A stretch of 64,000 bases of DNA. Origin: CAVRCA01 sp965218045. GTDB lineage: Bacteria > Pseudomonadota > Alphaproteobacteria > Acetobacterales > Acetobacteraceae. Shown in pieces: positions 42,765 through 50,251 of this stretch. The notes beneath the pieces were generated by a model. That model saw nothing but the letters and a program-made list of their open reading frames with translations. It was not told where the DNA came from and did no database searches. Both the position numbers and the translations under genes were made by a program. Positions within the stretch are counted from its first letter, which is position 1, and each line of letters opens with the position of its first letter. The stretch covers positions 186,001 to 250,000 of the forward strand of contig CBDCJX010000011.1 of NCBI GenBank assembly GCA_965218045.1, read 5' to 3'.

Positions 42765-43394
42765 ATGCCGATCGAGCTGCATACTTGGAACACGCCGAAC
42801 GGGCGCAAGATCAGTGTGGCGCTGGAGGAGATGGGCCTGCCGTACACGGTGCGTAAGGTCGACATCACCAACGGCCAGCAGTTCGAGCCCAAGTTCCTCG
42901 CGATCAGCCCGAACAACAAGATCCCTGCGATCGTCGATCCCGACGGACCCGGCGGCGAGCCGATCAGCGTCTTCGAGTCCGGCGCGATCCTGATCTATCT
43001 CGGCCGCAAGAGCGGCAAGTTCTTCCCCGAGGACCCGCGCGCGCAGGTGCCGGTGCTCGAATGGCTGATGTGGCAGATGGGCGGGTTCGGGCCGATGCCC
43101 GGCCAGGTGCATCATTTCCTGCAGGTCGAGCACGAGCAGGACCGGCGCTACGGGCTGGAGCGCTACTCCAAGGAGACCCGCCGGCTCTACAGTGTGCTCG
43201 ACCGGCGGCTCGGCGCCGTGCCGTTCGTGGGTGGTGCCGAGCTGTCGATCGCGGATTTCGCCATATTGGGCTGGGCTTGGCGGCACGAGCGTCACCAGAT
43301 CGACCTGGTGCATTTTCCCAACGTGCAGCGCTGGTATCAGGCAATGATGGCGCGCGAGGCCACCGCGCGTGGCTTCGAGGTTGCGTTGAGCTGA
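42765..43394 (+). CDS. Glutathione S-transferase, YfcG/Ure2-like (nu class)
   Basis: A 209-residue GST. The N-terminal thioredoxin-like domain starts with LHTWNTPNGRKISVALEEMG, where the TPNGRK stretch is the disulfide-reductase signature of YfcG-type (nu-class) enzymes. The SPNNKIPAIVDPDG and FESGAILIYLG motifs bind glutathione. The C-terminal helical domain ends with SIADFAILGWAWRH. It is 15 nt after gatB. Confidence 0.92.
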   Translation: MPIELHTWNTPNGRKISVALEEMGLPYTVRKVDITNGQQFEPKFLAISPNNKIPAIVDPDGPGGEPISVFESGAILIYLGRKSGKFFPEDPRAQVPVLEWLMWQMGGFGPMPGQVHHFLQVEHEQDRRYGLERYSKETRRLYSVLDRRLGAVPFVGGAELSIADFAILGWAWRHERHQIDLVHFPNVQRWYQAMMAREATARGFEVALS

Positions 43395-43493
43395 GCCGAG
43401 CGGGCCGTTTCCTCGGGTAGCCCGGCGGGAGAGGCAATGTTTGACCCTGTCGGTTGCAGGCCCTAGAAGCGCCGGTGCAAACGCCGTGTCCGG

Positions 43494-43509
43494 CCGGGGA
43501 GCTCCCCGG
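43494..43509. other. 16-bp perfect palindrome upstream of tRNA-Ser
   Basis: CCGGGGAGCTCCCCGG is self-complementary over its full length, 18 nt before the tRNA. It could mark the end of the GST transcript or be a binding site. It has no loop and no following T-run, so it is not a typical terminator. Confidence 0.45.
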
Positions 43510-43527
43510 TCCGGTCGCATTCCCGGC

Positions 43528-43620
43528 GGAGGGGTGGCCGAGTGGCTGAAGGCGGCGGATTGCTAATCCGTTATACGGCGTCAAGCCGTATCGTGAGTTC
43601 GAATCTCATCCCCTCCGCCA
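43528..43620 (+). tRNA. tRNA-Ser(GCU)
   Basis: A complete class II tRNA of 93 nt including an encoded CCA. The acceptor stem GGAGGGG pairs with CCCCTCC. The anticodon loop TTGCTAA carries GCU at 43562-43564, which reads AGC and AGU serine codons. A long variable arm (TACGGCGTCAAGCCGTA) and a GTTCGAATC T-loop are present. It follows the GST gene by 133 nt, and a broken gene lies downstream. Confidence 0.97.
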
Positions 43621-43658
43621 ATCGCCGCCAATTATTTGCCCTGGCGCACCCGTGCCCT

Positions 43659-44086
43659 TCACGAGCTCCGGGTTAACGCAGGTGCGATCTGGAGGCAGCC
43701 CTTCCAACCCCAATAAGTATGGTGACGCTGAATCAGGCCGTCGCGAATTTCCATCACTTCCATGATGTCGATCTGCTCACCGTCAGGCGTCTCACGCGGA
43801 TACTCCCACATCAGAACCCGACCATCGGTCAGGTAATCGCCCGTTCGGAACCAGCGGACGGGCTCGTTTGGCCGCCGTTTCGTCCCTTGCTGAAGGAAGC
43901 GACGGATTCCGCGCGACCCGAAAGCATGCCGCGGTCCGCGTCGTCCATGATCGCAGGGACCAGGGGGCTCTCGAAAATAGCGTCGTCGGCGTAAAGCGTC
44001 AGGAGCCCCTCGACATCGCGACCCCTGGCCAAATTGTGCCACTGCTCGTAGATGCTCGCGCATCGGTCGAGTTGTTGCTGATCCAT
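43659..44086 (-). pseudogene. SnoaL-like/NTF2-fold protein, frameshifted
   Basis: Two adjacent minus-strand frames together make one NTF2-like protein of about 140 residues. The first, from the ATG at 44086, reads DQQQLDRCASIYEQWHNLARG and on to GMLSGRAE. The second continues from about 43907 with RRFLQQGTKRRPNEPVRWF to the stop at 43659 (TYWGWKGCLQIAP). Restoring one A in the GAATCC stretch at about 43906-43909 would join them as AEIRRF. This is a real one-base deletion or a sequencing error. The intact protein would be a polyketide-cyclase-like or nuclear-transport-factor-like enzyme of unknown substrate. Confidence 0.82.
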
Positions 44087-44125
44087 ACTGATCCTCCGAG
44101 CACGGGTTCGGACGCTCGTACTTTG

Positions 44126-44166
44126 CTCACGTGAGAGCGAGGCTCGCTCGTCACAGCGCTATAGCG
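44126..44166. promoter_or_regulatory. Two palindromes upstream of the methyltransferase gene
   Basis: CTCACGTGAG (44126-44135) and CGCTATAGCG (44157-44166) are perfect 10-bp palindromes in the 187-nt gap between the SnoaL-like remnant and a methyltransferase gene. They may be regulator sites; nothing links them to a known regulator. Confidence 0.3.
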
Positions 44167-44273
44167 TAAACCCAGTACCCGTCTTCATTGACCACGAAGG
44201 CAGGCGTCGTTCAACGGCAGGTCGTCCGGGTGGCCAACGAGCCCGAGCCCGAAGCTGAGGAGGACGGACGAAG

Positions 44274-45053
44274 ATGACCGAGGCTCACCCCATAAACGTG
44301 GACAGCCGCATCGTTCATGCCATGTGGCGGCAATCGAGGGGTTCCGGCTGTCACGCTGCCCGAGCCGTAGCGCCGGTCCCGGCCCGAGTTCCGGCCCCGG
44401 TCCCGGCGGCGCCGGAGCCAGGTATCGCCAGTCCGGGGCTGGATCGGCGGCACGTGGAGGGGGCGCGGCTGTTTGCCACCCGCGAGGACATGCTGGCGGC
44501 CATGCGGTTCGCCGCCGGTGGCGTGGTGGCCGAGATCGGCGTGGCACGCGGCGATTTCTCGGCATTCATCCTCGATCGTCTGGCGCCCACGACATTCGTT
44601 GCCTTCGACATCTTCACGATGCACGAGAACCCGATCATCTGGGGCCAGCCATCCGAGATCCTGTTCGAGGGCAAGACCCAGCTCGATTTTTATCGGCATC
44701 GCTTTGCCGACCGGAGCGAAGTCGTCGTCGAGGAGGGTGAAAGCCACATCACGCTTGCCCGTTATCCCGATCGCTCATTCGACCTGATCTACGTCGACGG
44801 CGCGCATGACTATGAGGGCGTGAAGCGGGACGCCGACCTGGCCAGGCGGAAGATCAAGGACGACGGCGTGGTGATCTTCAACGACTACATCATGCAAGAC
44901 ATGGTCGGAGCGCCATACGGCGTGGTTCGGACGGTCAACGAATTGCTGGTCTCGGAGAACTGGCGGGTGATCGGCTTTGCGTTCCAGCGCGACATGTTTT
45001 GCGACATCGCGTGCGCCAGAGCCGACGCTCCTCCGCGCCTCCACCCGGGCTAG
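44274..45053 (+). CDS. Class I SAM-dependent methyltransferase
   Basis: A 259-residue methyltransferase of the Methyltransf_24-like group. A variable N-terminus with a Pro/Ala/Val repeat (PVPARVPAPVPAAPEP, about residues 34-50) precedes the SAM motif VVAEIGVARGDFSAFIL (about 84-100), and acidic motif II is DLIYVDGAHDYEGVKRDADLA. Relatives act in sugar or surface-polymer modification, but nothing here fixes a substrate. A GGAGG element lies upstream. It overlaps the next, opposite-strand gene by 4 nt. Confidence 0.85.
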   Translation: MTEAHPINVDSRIVHAMWRQSRGSGCHAARAVAPVPARVPAPVPAAPEPGIASPGLDRRHVEGARLFATREDMLAAMRFAAGGVVAEIGVARGDFSAFILDRLAPTTFVAFDIFTMHENPIIWGQPSEILFEGKTQLDFYRHRFADRSEVVVEEGESHITLARYPDRSFDLIYVDGAHDYEGVKRDADLARRKIKDDGVVIFNDYIMQDMVGAPYGVVRTVNELLVSENWRVIGFAFQRDMFCDIACARADAPPRLHPG

Positions 45054-45577
45054 CCCGCGAGGCGCAAGGCGTGGCTTTGCACTATCTCGACCGGCCGAAA
45101 ACGCACCAGATCGAGCTGCACCAAGGTGCCCGCGAGCGGTCGCCAGCTTGCCAGCAGCCTCGCAAGCGCGCTCGCGGGGTCCTTGAGCACGCCCGACAGC
45201 GTCACGTGCGGCATCCAGGCGCCCGCCCGATAATGCGGGTGCGCCTGAAGTCCAGGGAGGGCGGCTTCAATCGCCGCGTGCCGGGCGAGCAGCGCCGAGG
45301 TGACCACCGGCGCAAGCCAGAGGGAAGCGAACGGCGCGGGAAACACGCCGAAGCCGCTTAGCGTGATCGGCAAGGCATCCCAGCGCGAGGCAGCGTTATG
45401 CAGCGCGCCGCGCAGCCGCGAGATCGGCGCGTCATTCGGGTAGACCGCGAGCGTGATGTGCGGGGCATACCCAAGGTCGCGGCAATCCGCATCGATGCCC
45501 TCGGCCGCGAGAAAACGCCACATCTCCTCGATGATGGACGCGGTGACCGGGTCGAAGCGAAGCGTGATTGCCAGCAT
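45050..45577 (-). CDS. 2'-5' RNA ligase / cyclic phosphodiesterase-like protein
   Basis: A 175-residue 2H phosphoesterase-fold protein. The two HxT motifs that define the superfamily are His40-Thr42 (APHITLAVY) and His124-Thr126 (MPHVTLSGV). Members hydrolyse 2',3'-cyclic phosphates or ligate RNA ends; the biological substrate in bacteria is often unknown. It stands alone on the minus strand between a methyltransferase and a Pro/Arg-rich gene. Confidence 0.85.
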   Translation of the reverse strand: MLAITLRFDPVTASIIEEMWRFLAAEGIDADCRDLGYAPHITLAVYPNDAPISRLRGALHNAASRWDALPITLSGFGVFPAPFASLWLAPVVTSALLARHAAIEAALPGLQAHPHYRAGAWMPHVTLSGVLKDPASALARLLASWRPLAGTLVQLDLVRFRPVEIVQSHALRLAG

Positions 45578-45728
45578 GACAGCCGATCATAGCACCGGCG
45601 GCAGCTGGACCGACTTTTGCGGCCATGGTCGGGGAGGAGCAGGCTGACATCGCCGAGTTCGTGCCCCGCGCGAAACGCCTGACGATTTTCGCTTGCGCAT
45701 TCTGTTCGCGTTGTGTTCTATACCGTTC

Positions 45729-46481
45729 GTGACCTACGTCCTCCCACCCCCAATCGAACGCTTCGCCTTCATCATCGAGGCGTTGTGCCAGGCCGCTGCC
45801 GAGCGCAGCGCCAGGCGCTGGATTGCGGTGGCCATTGCCAACCTGATCTGGATGCGGCTGCGGCGCACCGGCGCGCGGTTCGCCAAGCTGGCCGCCCGGG
45901 TCCGCGCGGGCGCGCTCCCGGCCGCCACGCGAGCGTCCGCGTCGGGTGCGTCCGACCAGTCGGCGGAGTCCCGCGCCGACCGCCAAGCGAAGCGGCGCAA
46001 GTCGGATGATCCGGCGGATCGTTCGGCCAAGCGCCTGCCGCGCGGCTTTGCCTGGCTGCTTCGGCTGGTGCCGGAGGCGGCGGTCTATGGCAGTCAGCTG
46101 AACCATCTGCTGTCCGACCCGGAGATGGTGGCGCTGCTGGAAGCCGCGCCGCAGATGGGCCGGCTGCTGCGCCCGCTCTGTCAGATGCTGGGCATCAGGC
46201 TATCCGAACCCCCCTCTTGCTCCGGCCGCGTAAGCGCGCCGCAGCCTCGCCCGCCGGTGCGCCCGCCGACGATGGCGCGCCCGCCGACGATGGTGCGCCC
46301 GCTGATGCCGGTGCGCCCGCGCGAAGTTCCTCCGCCGAGATGCCGCAAGCGACCGGCCGTTCCCGCCGTCGTCGTGCCGCCCGGCGGGTCGACCAGCTGC
46401 CGTGGGTCGTCCGCGGCCCGCCGGGTAACACCAACCCGCATCAACGAGCCGGCCGAGCCCGTGAGCCCTCGGATGGCCTAG
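45729..46481 (+). CDS. Hypothetical protein with Pro/Arg-rich tail
   Basis: A 250-residue protein of unknown function. The N-terminal YVLPPPIERFAFIIEALCQAAAERSARRW region looks helical and conserved, a polar Ala/Ser/Arg linker follows, then LPRGFAWLLRLVPEAAVYGSQLNHLLSDPEM with LLRPLCQMLG, and finally a tail made of about 18-bp DNA repeats. I recall similar proteins in Acetobacteraceae, apparently in several copies per genome, but cannot verify this. The GTG at 45729 is preferred because the family seems to start with TYVLPPP. A run of six C residues near 46208 could shift the frame of the tail; both frames look usable downstream. Confidence 0.58.
   Translation: MTYVLPPPIERFAFIIEALCQAAAERSARRWIAVAIANLIWMRLRRTGARFAKLAARVRAGALPAATRASASGASDQSAESRADRQAKRRKSDDPADRSAKRLPRGFAWLLRLVPEAAVYGSQLNHLLSDPEMVALLEAAPQMGRLLRPLCQMLGIRLSEPPSCSGRVSAPQPRPPVRPPTMARPPTMVRPLMPVRPREVPPPRCRKRPAVPAVVVPPGGSTSCRGSSAARRVTPTRINEPAEPVSPRMA
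46256..46321 (+). repeat. 18-bp tandem repeats inside the Pro/Arg-rich gene
   Basis: About 3.7 units of GGTGCGCCCGCCGACGAT with small differences. In the annotated frame they encode a repeating RPPTM-like tract; in the +1 frame they encode APADDG units. Tandem repeats of this type change length easily. Confidence 0.8.
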
Positions 46482-46594
46482 GGTCAACGCGTTAAACAAC
46501 CGGAGAGAGCATACACACAGACGTGACATCCCGGTGGTTGAACAGGGTTAGAGCGCTCATCATTATCGAGAAGCACCAGCGGAGATGGTTTGGT

Positions 46595-46654
46595 GACAAA
46601 AGTCCGCGGACAAAACCGCCGGCGGACAAAAGTCATCGGCTCGATCTTCGAGCC
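46595..46654. repeat. Alternating ACAAAA tracts and palindromes plus a hairpin
   Basis: Three copies of (G)GACAAAA occur at about 15-16 nt spacing (46595, 46608, 46624). Between them are two perfect 10-bp palindromes, GTCCGCGGAC and CCGCCGGCGG. Immediately after comes GGCTCGA-TCT-TCGAGCC (46638-46654), a perfect 7-bp stem with a 3-nt loop. The regular helical-turn-like spacing suggests a protein-binding array or a structured RNA. Confidence 0.6.
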
Positions 46655-46708
46655 ACATTCCTGGCAGCCCAACGGCTGAGCGGCAAAACAGGCTTGGTGC
46701 CACTTTGG

Positions 46709-46741
46709 AAAGGCGGGAGGGTGGGCAGCCTTCCCGTCTTT
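46709..46741 (+). terminator. Hairpin with T-rich tail, possible terminator
   Basis: AAAGGCGGGA and TCCCGTCTTT form a stem of 9 pairs out of 10 around a 13-nt loop, followed by CACTTTT. It could end transcripts of the upstream unknown gene. The loop is long and the T-run short, so this is tentative. Confidence 0.35.
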
Positions 46742-46748
46742 CACTTTT

Positions 46749-46796
46749 GGGTCACGCCCTCGTCGGGTCACGCCCTTGTCGGGCCACGCCCTTGTC
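46749..46796 (+). repeat. Three tandem 16-bp repeats
   Basis: Three head-to-tail copies of GGGTCACGCCCTTGTC with single-base differences (46749-46764, 46765-46780, 46781-46796). They end 68 nt before the alcohol dehydrogenase start, so they lie in or near its promoter. They are too few and have no spacers, so this is not CRISPR. Confidence 0.85.
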
Positions 46797-46864
46797 CCTG
46801 GCCCGCTCCGGTTGACTCTTCCTCCCTCGTGCCGACCATGGGGCACAAAGCTGGGAGGCGCGAG

Positions 46865-48052
46865 ATGTCACAGGCAACGAACCTGAAACCGGGTGGCGTG
46901 ACGTTTGGCAACATGGACGAAGTGCTGTTCGGCGATCGCGTCGCGCACGCGTTGCCCGGGCTCGTCGAACGGCTCGGCGCGGCGCGGGTGTTCCTCATGG
47001 TGAGCGGCACGCTCGATCGCGGCACCGACGAGATCGCGGCGGTGCGTCGGGCCCTCGGCGATCGCTGCGTTGGCACCTTCGCCGAGATGCCGGCGCACAC
47101 CCCGCGCCGCGCCGTGATCGCCGCCGCCGAGCAGGCGCGTGCGGTGCAGGCGGACCTTATTGTCACGATCGGCGGCGGCTCGATCACCGACGGCGCCAAG
47201 GCGGTGCAGCTCTGCCTCGCCAATGACATAGGCTCGCCGGAGGAACTGGATGCGTTGCGTCCGGTGCGGCGGCCCGACGGCACCCTCGGCCCACCGCCGT
47301 GCAAGGCGCCCACCGTGCGGCAGGTCGCCGTGCCGACCACGCTGTCCGCCGGCGAGTTCAGCGCGATCGCCGGGGTGACCGACGAGCGTAGCCGGGTCAA
47401 GGAGCTGTTCCGCCACCCGATTATCATTCCGGTCGCGGTGATCCTCGATCCGGCGATCACGGTCCACACGCCCGAGTGGCTGTTCCTTTCCACCGGCATC
47501 CGCGCGGTGGACCACTGCGTCGAGGGGATCTGCTCGGCGGCGGCCAATTCCTACACCGACGCGCAGGCGCTGCACGGATTGACCTTGCTGTCGCGTGGGC
47601 TGCCGCGAGTCAAGGCGGACCCGAGCAATTTGCAGGCGCGGCTCGACTGCCAGATGGGTGCCTGGCTTTCGATGGGGCCGCTGGCGGCCGGCGTGCCGAT
47701 GGGTGCCAGCCACGGGATCGGCTACGTGCTCGGCGCGGTGTTCGACATCCCGCACGGACACACCTCGTGCATCATGCTGCCCGCCGTGATGCGGTGGAAC
47801 CGGCCGGCCAATGCCGACCGTCAGGCGCTGGTCGCGGCGGCGATGGGCCATCCTGGCGAGGACGCGGCCGATGTGCTGGACCAGTTCATCGCCGAGCTCG
47901 ACATGCCGCGCAGCCTGGGCGCGGTTCGCGTCGGCGCGTCGGAGCATGACCGCATCGCCGAGCAGGCGATGGGCACCCCGTGGGTGCCGCGCAACCCGCG
48001 TCCGATCGAAGGTCCGGCGCAGGTGCGCGAGATCCTCGCCCTCGCGATGTAG
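46865..48052 (+). CDS. Iron-containing alcohol dehydrogenase / maleylacetate reductase-like
   Basis: A 395-residue group III dehydrogenase. The NAD(P)-binding GGGS is at residues 103-106 (VTIGGGSITDGAK), and metal-binding residues are expected in DHCVEGICSAAANSYTDAQALHG and GASHGIGYVLG ... IPHGHTSCIMLP. It could be an alcohol dehydrogenase or a maleylacetate reductase. The ATG at 46865 follows GGGAGG; the frame runs 342 nt further upstream through the repeat segment, which I exclude. It ends 10 nt before the convergent glpD. Confidence 0.9.
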   Translation: MSQATNLKPGGVTFGNMDEVLFGDRVAHALPGLVERLGAARVFLMVSGTLDRGTDEIAAVRRALGDRCVGTFAEMPAHTPRRAVIAAAEQARAVQADLIVTIGGGSITDGAKAVQLCLANDIGSPEELDALRPVRRPDGTLGPPPCKAPTVRQVAVPTTLSAGEFSAIAGVTDERSRVKELFRHPIIIPVAVILDPAITVHTPEWLFLSTGIRAVDHCVEGICSAAANSYTDAQALHGLTLLSRGLPRVKADPSNLQARLDCQMGAWLSMGPLAAGVPMGASHGIGYVLGAVFDIPHGHTSCIMLPAVMRWNRPANADRQALVAAAMGHPGEDAADVLDQFIAELDMPRSLGAVRVGASEHDRIAEQAMGTPWVPRNPRPIEGPAQVREILALAM

Positions 48053-48062
48053 CCGCGATCGC

Positions 48063-49562
48063 TCAGGCGAAGCGGCTGCGCCACCACGCGGCGAACGCCT
48101 CCCGCTCGGCGCGGCTCATGTGCAGAGTGTGCTTGGTTCGCCGTTCGAGCACGTCCTCGGGCTGACTCGCCCATTCGGTGTCGTGCAGAAACGTTGCCTC
48201 ACGCTCGTAGAGCAAGCCGCCAAAATGCCGGCCGAGCCGGTCGATGGCGCGCGCACCATCCAGCAGCGCCGCCGCTCGCGTGCCGTAGAGCCGCGCATAG
48301 TGTCGCGCCAGGGTTGGCGGCAACCAGGGATGCGATTCGGAAAACCCGCACAGGAAAGCGTCGAAATCGCCGTTGGCCATGTCGCCGCCGGGCAGCGGCG
48401 CGGTGCTCGTCCAAGCGTCGCCCATACGCGGCAGGAACGGCGCGAGCTTGGCCATCGCGTGCTCGGCGAGCTTGCGATGCGTGGTGATCTTGCCGCCAAA
48501 AATGCTGAGCACGGCGGCGGTGTCTTCGCTGCCCTCGATGTCGAACGTGTAGTCGCGCGTCACCGCCGAGGCGCTGGCCGTCGCGTCGTCATCGTAGAGC
48601 GGCCGGATGCCGGCGAACTCCGCGACGACGTCCGCCGTGGTCAACTCGCGCCGCATGTAGCGGTTGACCGCGCGCAGCAGATACGCGCGTTCGGCCGGGT
48701 CGATCGCGACATCCTCGGCACGCCCCTCGTACGGAATATCGGTCGTGCCGATCAGGCACAGATCGCCCGCGTAGGGGATGACGAAGATCACCCGCTTGTC
48801 GTCGTTCTGCAGCAGATAGGCGTGCGGCCCCTCCCAGAACTTGCGCGCCACCAGATGACTGCCCTTGACCAGCCGCACATGTCGGCCGGCGTTGCTGGCG
48901 ATCACGCGGTTGATCACGCGCTCGACCCAGGGTCCGGCCGCGTTGACCAGCACCCGGCTGCGGACCTCGCGGCGGCTTGCGTCGGGCAGGCGCAGCTCGA
49001 CCGACCAGCCGGCGCCGTCGCGCCGCGCCGCGATTGCCTCGGTGCCGACCAGCACCTCCGCACCACGCGCCGCCGCGTCGAGCGCGTTGAGCACCACCAG
49101 CCGGGAGTCGTCGATCCAGCAATCGGAATACGCGAACGCGGTGCGATAGGCTGGCGCGATGACCTGCCCTTCCGGCGTTTGGCGCAGGTCGAGCTTGCGG
49201 CTCGCGGGCAGGCGGGTGCGGCCGCCGAGCGTGTCGTAGAGCAGCAGCCCGAGCCGCAGCATCCAGGCGGGCCGCTGCTCACGCGCGTGCGGCAGAACGA
49301 AACGCATCGGCCAGACGATGTGCGGCGCGATGCGCAACATCACCTCGCGCTCAATCAGCGCCTCGCGCACCAGCCGGAACTCGTACTGCTCGAGATAGCG
49401 CAGCCCGCCATGCACCAGCTTGCTGGAGCGCGACGAGGTGCCCTCGCCGAGATCGCCCTTTTCGCACAGCAGCACCCGCAATCCCCGCCCGGCCGCGTCA
49501 CGCGCAATACCGGTGCCGTTCGCGCCGCCGCCGATGACGAGCAGATCGACCGGCTCGCTCAC
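48063..49562 (-). CDS. glpD: Aerobic glycerol-3-phosphate dehydrogenase
   Basis: A 499-residue FAD-dependent membrane-associated enzyme that oxidises glycerol-3-phosphate to dihydroxyacetone phosphate and feeds electrons to quinone. The FAD-binding motif is LLVIGGGANGTGIARDAA (residues 7-24, acceptor Glu34) and the SSRSSKLVHGGLRYLEQ segment is typical. The GTG start overlaps the preceding class II aldolase gene (GTGA). No glpK or glpF is present in the window. Confidence 0.93.
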   Translation of the reverse strand: MSEPVDLLVIGGGANGTGIARDAAGRGLRVLLCEKGDLGEGTSSRSSKLVHGGLRYLEQYEFRLVREALIEREVMLRIAPHIVWPMRFVLPHAREQRPAWMLRLGLLLYDTLGGRTRLPASRKLDLRQTPEGQVIAPAYRTAFAYSDCWIDDSRLVVLNALDAAARGAEVLVGTEAIAARRDGAGWSVELRLPDASRREVRSRVLVNAAGPWVERVINRVIASNAGRHVRLVKGSHLVARKFWEGPHAYLLQNDDKRVIFVIPYAGDLCLIGTTDIPYEGRAEDVAIDPAERAYLLRAVNRYMRRELTTADVVAEFAGIRPLYDDDATASASAVTRDYTFDIEGSEDTAAVLSIFGGKITTHRKLAEHAMAKLAPFLPRMGDAWTSTAPLPGGDMANGDFDAFLCGFSESHPWLPPTLARHYARLYGTRAAALLDGARAIDRLGRHFGGLLYEREATFLHDTEWASQPEDVLERRTKHTLHMSRAEREAFAAWWRSRFA

Positions 49563-50251
49563 TCCGCGTCCCCGCGCTCCCGCAGCCCGTAGCTTGCGAA
49601 GTGTCGCGCGGCGTCGGCGATCTCGGCGTCGGAGAGCACCGTCGGCTCGCCGGCCTGCAAGCTGAGATAATACTGCCGGGCCAGCGTCTCCAGCTCCACC
49701 GCGAGCCACATCGCACGGGCGAGCGTGGGGCCGACCACGATCATGCCGTGATTGGCCAGCAGGCACGCGTGGCGTCCGTCGAGCGCCGTCAACGCCCTCG
49801 CGGCGAGCTCCTCGGTGCCGAAGGTGGCGTACGGCGCGCAGCGGATGTTGGAGCCGCCGAACGCGGCGATCATGTAGTGCACGGCCGGGATCTCGCGGCG
49901 CAGGATGGCGAGCGTCGTGCAGTAGGTGGCGTGAGTGTGGACCACCGCGCCGGCATCGGGGCGCGCACGCAGGATGTCGAGATGGAAGCGCCATTCCGTC
50001 GAGGGCGCGAGCGGCCCGACCCACGCGCCGCGCGGGCCCGCCAGTGGCATGGACGCGATATCCGCCGGCCGCATCTCCTCGTACGGGGTGGCGGACGGCG
50101 TGATCAGCATGCGGCTGTCGCAGCGGACGGAGATGTTGCCGGACGTTCCCTGGTTGATCCCGAGGGCGTCCAAACGCTGCGCTGCCGCCACGATCTGCCG
50201 GCGAAGCGTTGCCTCGGTGCCGGGCACGTCGAGCGGGCGATCAGCCGACAT
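49559..50251 (-). CDS. Class II aldolase/adducin family protein
   Basis: A 230-residue Zn-dependent aldolase of the FucA/AraD fold. The TSGNISVR segment at residues 36-43 binds substrate phosphate; Glu86, His105, His107 (VVHTHATYCT) and His168 (LANHGM) are the expected metal and catalytic residues. Cotranslation with glpD (GTGA overlap) fits an aldolase that yields dihydroxyacetone phosphate or a related triose (inference). The ATG is 11 nt inside the end of the antiporter gene. Confidence 0.88.
   Translation of the reverse strand: MSADRPLDVPGTEATLRRQIVAAAQRLDALGINQGTSGNISVRCDSRMLITPSATPYEEMRPADIASMPLAGPRGAWVGPLAPSTEWRFHLDILRARPDAGAVVHTHATYCTTLAILRREIPAVHYMIAAFGGSNIRCAPYATFGTEELAARALTALDGRHACLLANHGMIVVGPTLARAMWLAVELETLARQYYLSLQAGEPTVLSDAEIADAARHFASYGLRERGDAE

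Larger units (their letters stand above)
46482..46864. other. 383-bp gene-free, repeat-rich segment
   Basis: No convincing gene is present. From left to right it holds a stretch unlike its neighbours in base composition, an array of three ACAAAA tracts separated by palindromes, a 7-bp hairpin, a GC-rich hairpin next to a CTTTCACTTTT tail, and a 16-bp triplet repeat. A 120-codon minus-strand frame crosses the whole area but I do not call it. The layout is like a non-coding repetitive element or the remnant of a small mobile element, which is an inference. Confidence 0.55.

Noticed and set aside
43520..43700. Integrated element at tRNA-Ser
   Set aside because: No integrase gene and no second copy of the tRNA 3' end found in the window.
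46749..46796. CRISPR array
   Set aside because: Only three contiguous 16-bp units without spacers and no cas genes.
46484..46846. 120-codon minus-strand frame across the repeat-rich segment
   Set aside because: It reads through palindromes and tandem repeats, has no good start signal and no domain; possible but not supported.
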